Assembly: GCA_030831265.1 (NCBI GenBank)
Contig: JAURLM010000041.1
Coordinates: forward strand, 1-6,803
Direction of reading: 5' to 3'
Length of the DNA stretch: 6,803 nt
From: Chloroflexota bacterium
Lineage (GTDB): Bacteria; Chloroflexota; Dehalococcoidia; Lucifugimonadales; Lucifugimonadaceae
The notes beneath the pieces are model-generated. The model had not been told where the DNA came from and did no database searches. It saw only the letters and a list, made by a program, of their open reading frames with translations. Both the position numbers and the translations under genes were made by a program. Of the stretch, positions 1 to 5,871 are shown piece after piece. Within the stretch, counting starts at the first letter, position 1. Each line of letters starts with the position of its first letter.

Positions 1-1095
1 AAGGACATCCTGTCATTCCTGCGGCTCGTGTCGAACCCGGCTGATGACGCTGCTCTCGAACGCATCATCAACACTCCTGCACGAGGCATCTCTGACCGTA
101 CTGTCTCGGAGCTACGACGCCTTGCCGCCACCCACGAAGTGCCGTTGCTGGATGTTGTCCTTTCCGCGCAGGATGAGAGCAATCCGTATGGTCTGGAACT
201 GGCGACGCGTGCTCAGAACTCGGTATCGCTGTTCGCTGATCTGATGGCTCGGCTGGTGGAACAGAGCATCGTGCTCACCACTCCGGAGTTGATCGATCTG
301 GCGATGGAGCGGTCGGGATACGTCCGCATGTTGCAGGAAGACAAGGAGACGGGCGAGGAGCGGATGGAGAACCTGCGGGAGCTACGTGGTTCCGCCGAGC
401 AGTATTCCGGTGGTGAACCGCGGGAGCAGCTTTCAGAGTTCCTGGAAAACGTAGCGCTTGTATCTGATGTCGATGCGTTGCGAACGGGCAATCCGCTGCA
501 TGAGAAGTCCGGTGATTCCGACGCAGAGGCGATAACGCTGATTACCCTGCACCAGGCAAAGGGTCTGGAGTTCGACGCGGTGTTCATGGTGGGTATGGAG
601 GAGGGACTTCTGCCCCACTCTCGCTCTGCCGATGACCCGTTCCAGATGCAGGAGGAGCGTCGGCTTTGCTACGTTGGCATGACACGTGCAAAGCGCTGGC
701 TGTACATGCTTCATGCGTTCCAGCGCAGGTTTCGGGGCAGCCTTTCGCCCAGCATGCCGTCACGATTCCTGGCAGAGTTGCCGCAGCCGCTGGTGAACGC
801 GCAGACCGTGCGAAGCAGGGCCGGTCAAACCGAGACCCGCAAGGACGATATGTGGTCGCGCCGGGCGGCGACGGCTCCTGCTGCAAAGTCCGCCAACCAG
901 CCTGGGCTGGAGTTTGCCGCCGGTGACCGGGTGCGCCATTCGCATTTTGGTGAGGGCGTGATTGTGGCAGTGAAGGTCGTGCCCGGTGATGTGGAGGCGA
1001 CAGTCGCCTTCTCCGGCAACGGCGTGAAGCGGCTTATGCTTGGATTTGCAAAGCTGGAACGGTCCGGCGCATCACCGAATGGCGGTAAAGAGTGA
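1..1095 (+). CDS. pcrA: PcrA/UvrD-type superfamily 1 DNA helicase, C-terminal part (5' truncated by window)
   Basis: This is the C-terminal 364 residues of an ATP-dependent 3'-5' DNA helicase used in nucleotide excision repair, replication restart and removal of RecA or RNA polymerase from DNA. The frame is open from base 1 (reading KDILSFLRLVSNPADD, the usual domain 2B/2A region), so the true start lies upstream; the GTG at 28 is internal. Motif V (TLHQAKGLEFDAV) is encoded at 544-582. Motif VI (EERRLCYVGMTRAKRW), with the arginine that contacts ATP, follows at about 652-708. After a low-complexity linker comes a Tudor-like C-terminal domain at about 913-1062 (FAAGDRVRHSHFGEGVIVAV, then the GVKRLMLGFAKLE end). 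In PcrA/UvrD this domain binds RNA polymerase. Walker A and B are off the window. The family is normally about 700-780 residues, so roughly half is present. The stop is TGA at 1093-1095. PcrA versus UvrD is a naming choice; the family assignment is very secure. Confidence 0.96.
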   Translation, partial: KDILSFLRLVSNPADDAALERIINTPARGISDRTVSELRRLAATHEVPLLDVVLSAQDESNPYGLELATRAQNSVSLFADLMARLVEQSIVLTTPELIDLAMERSGYVRMLQEDKETGEERMENLRELRGSAEQYSGGEPREQLSEFLENVALVSDVDALRTGNPLHEKSGDSDAEAITLITLHQAKGLEFDAVFMVGMEEGLLPHSRSADDPFQMQEERRLCYVGMTRAKRWLYMLHAFQRRFRGSLSPSMPSRFLAELPQPLVNAQTVRSRAGQTETRKDDMWSRRAATAPAAKSANQPGLEFAAGDRVRHSHFGEGVIVAVKVVPGDVEATVAFSGNGVKRLMLGFAKLERSGASPNGGKE

Positions 1096-1126
1096 TTTTT
1101 CCAGTTGGTGAACGTGCGGTGAGCCC

Positions 1127-1615
1127 GTGCTAAACAGAATGTTCAAGTGGCTTTCCAGCCTCGACCGTTCATACGTGTTTGCCCTCTCAGCATTCTTCTC
1201 AGCACTGTTCGCTACGGTCGCGCTGTCGGCAAGATTTCTGACACGGGATGATGCCGACCAGTCGACGAAGCTTCTCACCGTGATACTGGTGACCTTGCCG
1301 GTGCTTATCGTGGCCACTCCGCTGATAGCGCTTCCACAGCACCCCGGACCACGACGGCGCAACGACAAGGTGAATTCCCTTGCCGCCACCATAATTCTGA
1401 TGATCTATTCGGGGTTAATGTTCACGCCCATCGGCGTGTTCTATCTGCCGGCGCTGGTGTTTTCGGCTTCTTCATCGGTTTCGATGTTCTTCGGCCGTAA
1501 GAAATACGCGGTCTCCGAGCAAATGACCGGCGTACGCACCTCTACAAATCGCCCACGCATGAGCAGTGACGCTGGAAACAGCGGACGCAGGCGCAAGAAG
1601 CGCAACCGCAAGTAA
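1127..1615 (+). CDS. Small multi-pass membrane protein with highly basic C-terminal tail, function unknown
   Basis: I do not recognise the family of this 162-residue protein. Hydrophobic segments at about residues 16-36, 48-69, 84-103 and 104-122 suggest four membrane helices. A cytoplasmic-type tail (124-162) is rich in Arg/Lys and ends in RRRKKRNRK, which could bind nucleic acid, ribosomes or acidic phospholipid. I chose the GTG at 1127 because GGTGA at 1118-1122 can serve as a close Shine-Dalgarno (4-base gap). An ATG at 1139 (four codons in) is the alternative. The gene starts 31 bases after the helicase stop on the same strand, with no visible terminator between, so co-transcription with pcrA is likely. 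Its stop lies only 14 bases from the stop of the convergent permease gene. Coding is supported by the uninterrupted frame and the clear alternation of hydrophobic blocks with charged loops. Function is open. Confidence 0.75.
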   Translation: MLNRMFKWLSSLDRSYVFALSAFFSALFATVALSARFLTRDDADQSTKLLTVILVTLPVLIVATPLIALPQHPGPRRRNDKVNSLAATIILMIYSGLMFTPIGVFYLPALVFSASSSVSMFFGRKKYAVSEQMTGVRTSTNRPRMSSDAGNSGRRRKKRNRK

Positions 1616-1629
1616 GCGTCGGCTGCCGG

Positions 1630-2433
1630 TTAGTCTGGTGATTTCAGGTCACGGCGATTAAACGCAAACAGGCTGATCGCAAATGCTGTAACGGTGATAC
1701 CCAGCGGCACAAGTGCGTGCCACCAGTTCAGGCCATCCGTAAGCGGGTTGCTGCCGGTGTAGTAGTAGAACGGCGACACCCACTTCATCCCTTCAAGGTC
1801 TGGGATTATCTGAGAAAAGCTGTTGAGAATGAAGGTTGTCAATGCAATGGCAACAACGATGGCATAGCTGAGGCCGGAGCTGCCGGTGATCGCTGACAGG
1901 GCGAGCGCAAGTGATCCGAACGCCCAGCCCAGGAAGATGAGCGATAGCACGGCTTCGATCAGATTCCACTGGTTGAGACCCGGCCACACATCGAACGGCG
2001 TGCCAACCACCAGTCCGAACCAGAGGACTCCAGACAGCAGCACGATAAAGGCGAGCATTGCAAGGAATCTCTGGACTACAACGGTTGTCCTAGAGATCGG
2101 GTTTGCGAGCAGTAGTTCCATCTCGCCGCTGCACTCGGAACTGGCTATCGCTCCGACTCCAAGCACGGCTCCAAACGCGATCACGACGATCGGTCCCATG
2201 AACGAGAACAGCTCCACCTGCAGGTATCCGGATGCGGTGCCGAGGTCACCGATACCCTCCAGCCCGAAAGCCTTGAGGATGTCTTCCGGGAACTGATCCA
2301 TCTGGCTGTAGACATCTTTGATTGACGGGTAAAGCGCGGTGTACATGATCGCCAGGAGCAGCATGCCAACTGCCCACCACGCCAGCGAACGCCTGCGTTT
2401 TTTGAATGACCTTCGGAACAGTGTCATATTCAT
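1630..2433 (-). CDS. ABC-2 type transporter permease subunit
   Basis: This 267-residue integral membrane protein is the membrane half of an ABC-2 type exporter. The N-terminus is short and very basic (FRRSFKKRRRS) and precedes a first helix at about 18-36. An external loop follows, then helices at about 76-98, 121-145, 159-183, 187-208 and 237-257, giving six in total as expected for this fold. The segment SSECSGEMELLLANPISR (about 98-115), between helices 2 and 3, is the cytoplasmic coupling region typical of this family (an E-x-G-T/E-x-E-x-LL pattern). The start ATG (2433-2431) overlaps the TGA of the upstream ATPase gene and is preceded by a perfect AAGGAGG with a 7-base gap, so the start is secure and translation is probably coupled. 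The substrate cannot be read from sequence. Relatives are often annotated as antibiotic or polyketide exporters, but that label would be a guess here. Confidence 0.9.
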   Translation of the reverse strand: MNMTLFRRSFKKRRRSLAWWAVGMLLLAIMYTALYPSIKDVYSQMDQFPEDILKAFGLEGIGDLGTASGYLQVELFSFMGPIVVIAFGAVLGVGAIASSECSGEMELLLANPISRTTVVVQRFLAMLAFIVLLSGVLWFGLVVGTPFDVWPGLNQWNLIEAVLSLIFLGWAFGSLALALSAITGSSGLSYAIVVAIALTTFILNSFSQIIPDLEGMKWVSPFYYYTGSNPLTDGLNWWHALVPLGITVTAFAISLFAFNRRDLKSPD

Positions 2434-3389
2434 GATTGTTCCTCCTTGTCCGAACCGTCATAGAATGACATGAACTGGTCTTCCAGAGCCTGTGAACCAC
2501 TGGACAGGTCTATCACCTCGTACTGCGCCAGCATCTGAATTAGCGCCGATACGGAACCGGAAACGGCAACGCGTGCCGTGGAGTTTTCGGTCGTTACGCT
2601 GACGACTCCATCAACCTGCCTGAGCTGCTCTACCGGTGGATGTCCATCGAACACAATCTCAAGATGGCGCACCGCCTTAGCCTTCAGTTGCTCCATGGTG
2701 TCTATCGCCACCAGTTCACCGCGACGGATGATGGCGATACGGTCGCAAATGCGCTCGACTTCCGGGAGTACGTGAGATGAAAGCAGAACGGCGCCATCAC
2801 GGTCACGTACGTCTGAAAGCAGCTTGTAGACACGGCGGCGTATGAGGGGATCAAGACCGGCGGTCGGTTCATCCAGAATCACCAGGTCCGGTCGATGCAT
2901 GAGGGCATTGATGATGCCGATCTTCTGGCGGTTACCGCTGGAAAGATTGCGCAACGGTTCGTCGAGATCAGCCTCAACTTGTTCCGCCATCGACTTGACG
3001 AATTCAAGGTCAACACCACCGCGTAATTCAGCCTGGAAATCCAGCCAATCACGCGCCGTCGCCCGAATTGATAGTGAAAGGTCGCCGGGCAAGAAGCCCA
3101 CATGATTGCGTGCTGATGGCGAAGTGTGCGCATCTGCACCAAGCAGGAATGCCTGACCGCCGGTGGGCCGCAGGAAGCCCAGCAAGGTACGAATAGTTGT
3201 CGTTTTGCCAGCGCCGTTTGGGCCAAGCAGGCCGAAGATTTCGCCTCGCTGCACCGTGAAGTTTATGTCCCGTATACCGCGCCCGTTCGGGTATATCTTT
3301 GTGAGCGAGACAGTCCGAACGGCGACCTCTGCACCACTCTCATGAGGTGCGGCCATCTCCGCTGCTGCCGTCTGTGCGTTGCTCGTCAT
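2430..3389 (-). CDS. ABC transporter ATP-binding protein (ABC-2 exporter, CcmA/DrrA-like class)
   Basis: This 319-residue cytoplasmic ATPase powers the adjacent permease, presumably as a 2+2 complex. Walker A is GPNGAGKTT at residues 56-64. The ABC signature is the variant LSSGNRQK at 149-156, in place of LSGGQ. Walker B is LVILDEP at 169-175, the D-loop AGLD at 177-180, and the switch histidine is H206 in LLSSHVLPE. The usual Q-loop glutamine is not evident: the sequence there is VGFLPGDL (97-104). From memory, a YxlF-like exporter subgroup also has LPG-E/D at this point, so this is probably subgroup-specific rather than a defect. Residues about 240-319 form the C-terminal accessory domain common in DrrA-like ATPases. 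The start ATG at 3389 has no clear Shine-Dalgarno; an internal ATG at residue 12 is possible, since the first 20 residues are low complexity. The stop overlaps the permease start by 4 bases, so the two form one operon transcribed leftward from 3390-3582. Confidence 0.95.
   Translation of the reverse strand: MTSNAQTAAAEMAAPHESGAEVAVRTVSLTKIYPNGRGIRDINFTVQRGEIFGLLGPNGAGKTTTIRTLLGFLRPTGGQAFLLGADAHTSPSARNHVGFLPGDLSLSIRATARDWLDFQAELRGGVDLEFVKSMAEQVEADLDEPLRNLSSGNRQKIGIINALMHRPDLVILDEPTAGLDPLIRRRVYKLLSDVRDRDGAVLLSSHVLPEVERICDRIAIIRRGELVAIDTMEQLKAKAVRHLEIVFDGHPPVEQLRQVDGVVSVTTENSTARVAVSGSVSALIQMLAQYEVIDLSSGSQALEDQFMSFYDGSDKEEQS
2441..2447 (-). promoter_or_regulatory. Strong Shine-Dalgarno of the permease gene, inside the ATPase 3' end
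   Basis: On the minus strand AAGGAGG lies 7 bases before the permease ATG at 2433. These bases also encode part of the Asp-Lys-Glu-Glu-Gln-Ser end of the ATPase, just before its TGA. With the ATGA overlap, this is a typical arrangement for translational coupling of the two transporter subunits, and it fixes the permease start. Confidence 0.85.
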
Positions 3390-3582
3390 AACTGTAATTG
3401 TCGGCTGTCACACCGCTGCATACTCGTTCGAGACGTGAAACAAGTATGAAGTGTCTGCACCGACCACCCCATTCACTCTGCCACAATCAGCATGATGCAA
3501 TCTTGTTGCGTAGTCTCGCACAGGTTGTATGGTGTCCTGCAACCGATACGCTCAACTGGAAGTCACGACAACGAAGAAAGCG
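3390..3582. other. Divergent intergenic region between ABC operon and MaoC pair
   Basis: About 190 bases with no credible gene. It must hold the start signals for the leftward transporter operon and the rightward MaoC pair. A small inverted repeat, CTCG-TT-CGAG, lies at 3423-3432. The ABC side shows no strong -10 or Shine-Dalgarno that I would defend. On the MaoC side, the only candidate promoter is listed separately. No regulator gene is encoded nearby. Confidence 0.6.
3506..3533 (+). promoter_or_regulatory. Possible sigma-70-type promoter for the MaoC pair
   Basis: TTGCGT (3506-3511) and TATGGT (3528-3533) are separated by 16 bases and resemble -35 and -10 boxes (four of six matches each). 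Transcription would begin near 3540, giving a leader of about 40 bases before the ATG at 3583. If it is real, the in-frame ATG at 3529 could not be the translation start, because it lies within the -10 box. Two imperfect hexamers are weak evidence. Confidence 0.25.
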
Positions 3583-4092
3583 ATGCCTTCAACCACGCCG
3601 GAGAATGTCATAACAGATCAGATGCGCTCTTTTATCGGAGTTGCATCAAGGCCAGTCTCGTACGAAATATCTCGCTGGGATGTTGCGCGGTTTGCGTGTG
3701 CAATTGGCGATGCGAATCCGCTTTATTCAGACGAAGCAGCCGCACGGGAATCTGCAATAAGCGGCCTGATCGCCCCGCCCACGTACCTGCGGTCGTTGCT
3801 CCCCGGACCTTCGCATGAACCGTTCCCGGAGCCGTTCGCACATATCCTCGACGCTGGCAGCAGGTATCGTTTTTTGCATCCGGTTCGCGTGGGAGATGTC
3901 ATCACGGTTTCACGCACGTTGAAAGACATGTTCACGAAAAGTGGCAGGCTGGGGACGATGCTGTTCAAGGTGCGTGAGATTACGTACACGAACCAGCTCG
4001 GGCAGATTGTGGCAACGCAGGAGACGACGACGATCACCTATGGCGAGCGTTCGGGTGACGATGCAGGTAGCGATTTCGGGGAGATTGGTTGA
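3583..4092 (+). CDS. MaoC-like N-terminal-type hot-dog subunit (FAS1-like dehydratase, probably non-catalytic partner)
   Basis: This 169-residue protein belongs to the MaoC dehydratase N-terminal family (HadA/HadC-like), which takes part in (R)-specific hydration or dehydration of enoyl-thioesters. The family opening is visible: IGVASRPVSYEISRWDVARFA, then AIGDANPLYSDEAAARES (41-58), GLIAPPTYLRSL (61-72) and the hot-dog strands around DAGSRYRFLHPVRVGDVITV (90-109). In the catalytic hydratase motif the segment reads G-D-x-N-P-(L/I/V)-H. Here the histidine position is Y48, while D43 is kept, so the subunit alone is probably not competent. I start at ATG 3583, with a purine-rich GAAGAAAG just upstream. 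An in-frame ATG at 3529 adds 18 residues that do not look like the family, and ATG 3622 is a shorter option. The stop TGA shares one base with the next gene's ATG, so the two subunits are very likely made together. Confidence 0.88.
   Translation: MPSTTPENVITDQMRSFIGVASRPVSYEISRWDVARFACAIGDANPLYSDEAAARESAISGLIAPPTYLRSLLPGPSHEPFPEPFAHILDAGSRYRFLHPVRVGDVITVSRTLKDMFTKSGRLGTMLFKVREITYTNQLGQIVATQETTTITYGERSGDDAGSDFGEIG
4078..4083 (+). promoter_or_regulatory. Shine-Dalgarno for the second MaoC subunit
   Basis: GGGGAG lies 8 bases before ATG 4092, within the last codons of the first MaoC gene. It favours ATG 4092 over the adjacent in-frame TTG at 4089 and supports coupled translation across the TGATG junction at 4090-4094. 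Confidence 0.7.
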
Positions 4093-4574
4093 TGAGTACC
4101 CCACAAGAAGGCAGCCTGCACCGTCCTTTACCCGGCATACACACGCATCTGTGGTTCGAGGATGTAAGTGAGGGTGATGAGTTGCCGTCGCTTGAGGTTC
4201 ATCCAACTACGCAGCAACTGGTGATGTACGCGGGTGCGTCAGGCGATTTTGTGCCGATTCATTACGACATGGACGTGGCTCAGGCGGCCGGGCACGATTC
4301 CGTGATTATTCACGGTGCGCTGAAGAGCGCGTGGCTGGCACAGGTTGTGACTGATTGGCTCGGTGACTCTGGCTGGATGCGTGATTTCGCAGTGCAGTAC
4401 CGCGGGATTGACTATCCGAATGAGAAGAAGACATGCCGCGGGCGGGTGAAGTCTAAGCGTGTCGAAGGTGAAGCTGGCCTGGTGGAGATTGAACTTTCGT
4501 TGGAAGACGCGTCAGGTACGGTCACGACACCTGCCACTGCACTGGTCGAACTGCCAAGAAGGCAGTCCAGGTAA
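4092..4574 (+). CDS. MaoC-like (R)-enoyl-thioester hydratase/dehydratase, catalytic subunit
   Basis: This 160-residue single hot-dog protein of the MaoC/hydratase-2 family resembles HadB. The hydratase motif is complete: YAGASGDFVPIHYD (46-59) holds the catalytic dyad expected at D52 and H57, and the overhanging segment DSVIIHGALKSAW (69-81) follows. Further hot-dog strands include the region around MRDFAVQYRGIDYP (96-109) and the closing ATALVELPR. Known relatives add or remove water across the double bond of enoyl-CoA or enoyl-ACP. The paired arrangement resembles mycobacterial HadAB/HadBC and steroid-degrading MaoC heteromers, where one partner supplies Asp and His and the other helps bind the acyl chain. 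No beta-oxidation, FAS or polyketide gene lies within the window, so the substrate is unknown. The stop is TAA at 4572-4574. Confidence 0.92.
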   Translation: MSTPQEGSLHRPLPGIHTHLWFEDVSEGDELPSLEVHPTTQQLVMYAGASGDFVPIHYDMDVAQAAGHDSVIIHGALKSAWLAQVVTDWLGDSGWMRDFAVQYRGIDYPNEKKTCRGRVKSKRVEGEAGLVEIELSLEDASGTVTTPATALVELPRRQSR

Positions 4575-4723
4575 CAATCACAAGCCCTCTGCCCAATAAG
4601 TGACGCGAAAGAACCTTGAGCCTGAGCCGGAATAAAGTATCCGGACTAGAACGGTTTCTGGAAAGTCCCACCGCCCACCAGGTCTTTGGCATCATCGGAG
4701 GACGAAGTGTGGCAGGAACCATA

Positions 4724-4744
4724 TCTACCCATAGACAGGGTAGA
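4724..4744. terminator. Hairpin in the convergent gap; possible weak bidirectional terminator
   Basis: TCTACCC and GGGTAGA form a perfect 7-base-pair stem with a 7-base loop. It sits 22 bases past the stop of the minus-strand DRTGG gene and about 150 bases past the second MaoC gene, where convergent transcripts need to end. There is no clear U-run on either side, so a classic intrinsic terminator is not shown. The rest of the 4575-4766 gap holds only a 5-base-pair stem at 4627-4644 (CCGGA/TCCGG) and no credible gene. Confidence 0.35.
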
Positions 4745-4766
4745 CAACGCTGGTTGAGATGCGTAC

Positions 4767-5738
4767 TTAACGAGTTGCGGGCTGTGAAAGCACAGCATCG
4801 AGCGCCGCCAGGTCCAACCGTTCAGACGCAATATCACGCATCCGGGCTAGCTTGTCCGGGTGGTCAAACCGAATCTTCTCAAGCAGCCCTTCCAGCAACG
4901 CGGCCGTCTCCTCAGTTGTGCCGGATGTCTGAACAAGCGGCACACCACGCTGCGAAGCCTCGTAGACCACGTACTCGACAGGGCGTGCTCCCTTCGTCAG
5001 GACCATCGCCCGGACCGTGTCGGTTTGCAGTGCGGCGAGTTGAACGTCCGGCCGGTCACCGCGGACAACAACACCAACGTTCTCCTGTGATCCGAAGTAG
5101 AACGGTCCCCAGTCGAGAACCATGCCTCCGATGAGGAAGTTATCGATTAGCCTGTCGGCGTTCTCTTCGTTAGCAACAATCTCGCCACCAACGTGATCGG
5201 CAACTGCACGTAGCGTCGGTGCGATGAGGCGTCGATCCTCAGGAATCCAGCCAATCACAGTAATGTTTGCCTGGTTTAGCGCCGGGATAACCCTGGACTC
5301 AAGCTCATGTGAGCGGTAGCGGGGAACGTTATTGATAATTACCCCTGCCAGCCTGCTGCCGTAAGAACTCGCAGCGGGGAGAATGTCATCGCCAGCCTTT
5401 GCGACGAGCAAAACAAGCGCATCGGTCGCCTCAGCAAGATCCAGGTTCGCTCCGCTGTCACCGGTCTTGCCCTCGATGACAACTATCCCGCCCTGCCCTG
5501 CTGCCTGCTTAATTAGTGCGGCGGCACCGTCGACCTGATGTGATTCTGCACCCTTTTGAACCGTGATCGCGTCTCCAAGTACGGACCTCAGTGAATCGAT
5601 GTCTGAGTCGGAGGCATTCGACCACGCCTGCCCTGAAATCACACTTCGTCCACCTGATGCCAAATGGTCTGCAATGGCGGCTGTGATTGCGGTTTTGCCT
5701 GCGCCGGGTGATGTGGCTGCGACGATGAGAGTCGGCAT
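4767..5738 (-). CDS. BioD-like P-loop ATPase with DRTGG domain (phosphotransacetylase N-terminal-like protein)
   Basis: This 323-residue soluble protein has two domains. Residues 1 to about 180 form a dethiobiotin-synthetase-like P-loop NTPase. The Walker A is ATSPGAGKTAIT (8-19), a hydrophobic strand ends at IVVIEG (85-90), and a second strand ALVLLVAKAGDD (107-118) precedes GVIINNVP. Residues about 185-295 form a DRTGG domain with the hallmarks FLIGGMVLD, VVRGDRPDVQLAAL (224-237), AMVLTKGARP (244-253) and GVPLVQTSGTTEETA. In enterobacterial phosphotransacetylase the same pair forms the N-terminal regulatory region that senses metabolites. Here no C-terminal acetyltransferase domain follows, so this protein cannot make acetyl phosphate and is more likely regulatory. 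The start ATG at 5738 is fixed by the Walker A lying at residue 8. Its Shine-Dalgarno is poor (AGGA, 15 bases away). A strong extended -10 lies about 95 bases upstream of the start. Confidence 0.9.
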   Translation of the reverse strand: MPTLIVAATSPGAGKTAITAAIADHLASGGRSVISGQAWSNASDSDIDSLRSVLGDAITVQKGAESHQVDGAAALIKQAAGQGGIVVIEGKTGDSGANLDLAEATDALVLLVAKAGDDILPAASSYGSRLAGVIINNVPRYRSHELESRVIPALNQANITVIGWIPEDRRLIAPTLRAVADHVGGEIVANEENADRLIDNFLIGGMVLDWGPFYFGSQENVGVVVRGDRPDVQLAALQTDTVRAMVLTKGARPVEYVVYEASQRGVPLVQTSGTTEETAALLEGLLEKIRFDHPDKLARMRDIASERLDLAALDAVLSQPATR

Positions 5739-5765
5739 TGTTAGTAAGCAGATTCCTGTGCCGGG

Positions 5766-5791
5766 ACGGTTGCCGTTACGCGTGGAACCGT
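5766..5791 (-). promoter_or_regulatory. Inverted repeat in the predicted leader of the DRTGG gene
   Basis: On the minus (RNA) strand ACGGTT pairs with AACCGT across a 14-base loop that contains the palindrome ACGCGT (5778-5783). The downstream arm can instead form a short ACGG-CAA-CCGT hairpin (5776-5766), so two mutually exclusive folds are possible. It lies 28 bases before the start codon of a gene with a weak ribosome site. It could be an RNA switch or a protein operator, and chance is not excluded. I do not recognise a known riboswitch class. Confidence 0.3.
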
Positions 5792-5831
5792 GGCATCCAG
5801 CTGATAGTTATGCAGGTTGGTTACGACCGGG

Positions 5832-5840
5832 ATTATAACA
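5832..5840 (-). promoter_or_regulatory. Extended -10 promoter for the DRTGG gene
   Basis: The minus strand reads TGTTATAAT, an exact TGnTATAAT extended -10. The -35 position (about 5855-5860) reads GCGGAA, unlike TTGACA, which extended -10 promoters tolerate. Transcription would start near 5825 and give a leader of about 87 bases. This implies that the DRTGG gene has its own promoter and is not only read from the DinB-like gene upstream. Confidence 0.6.
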
Positions 5841-5843
5841 GCC

Positions 5844-5862
5844 GGGCGGTACTATTCCGCCC
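5844..5862. promoter_or_regulatory. GC-rich inverted repeat over the -35 region; operator or terminator candidate
   Basis: GGGCGG and CCGCCC form a perfect 6-base-pair inverted repeat with a 7-base spacer. It begins 9 bases after the stop of the DinB-like gene and covers the -35 zone of the extended -10 promoter. It could be a repressor site or a short terminator for the DinB-like transcript. No T-run follows on the minus strand, which argues against an efficient intrinsic terminator. Confidence 0.4.
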
Positions 5863-5871
5863 TCCGAATCG

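Noticed and set aside
28..1095. GTG at 28 as the start of a short independent helicase-like protein
   Set aside because: The frame is open to base 1 and the nine residues before the GTG match the conserved PcrA/UvrD sequence, so this is an internal codon of a truncated gene.
3529..3582. Upstream ATG of the first MaoC gene
   Set aside because: The extra 18 residues do not look like the family N-terminus and the codon coincides with a candidate -10 box. ATG 3583 is better placed.
4616..5134. Long plus-strand open frame opposite the DRTGG gene
   Set aside because: Its translation is rich in Arg, Pro, Ser and Gln without motifs, and most of it is antisense to the well-conserved DRTGG domain. 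It has no convincing ribosome site.
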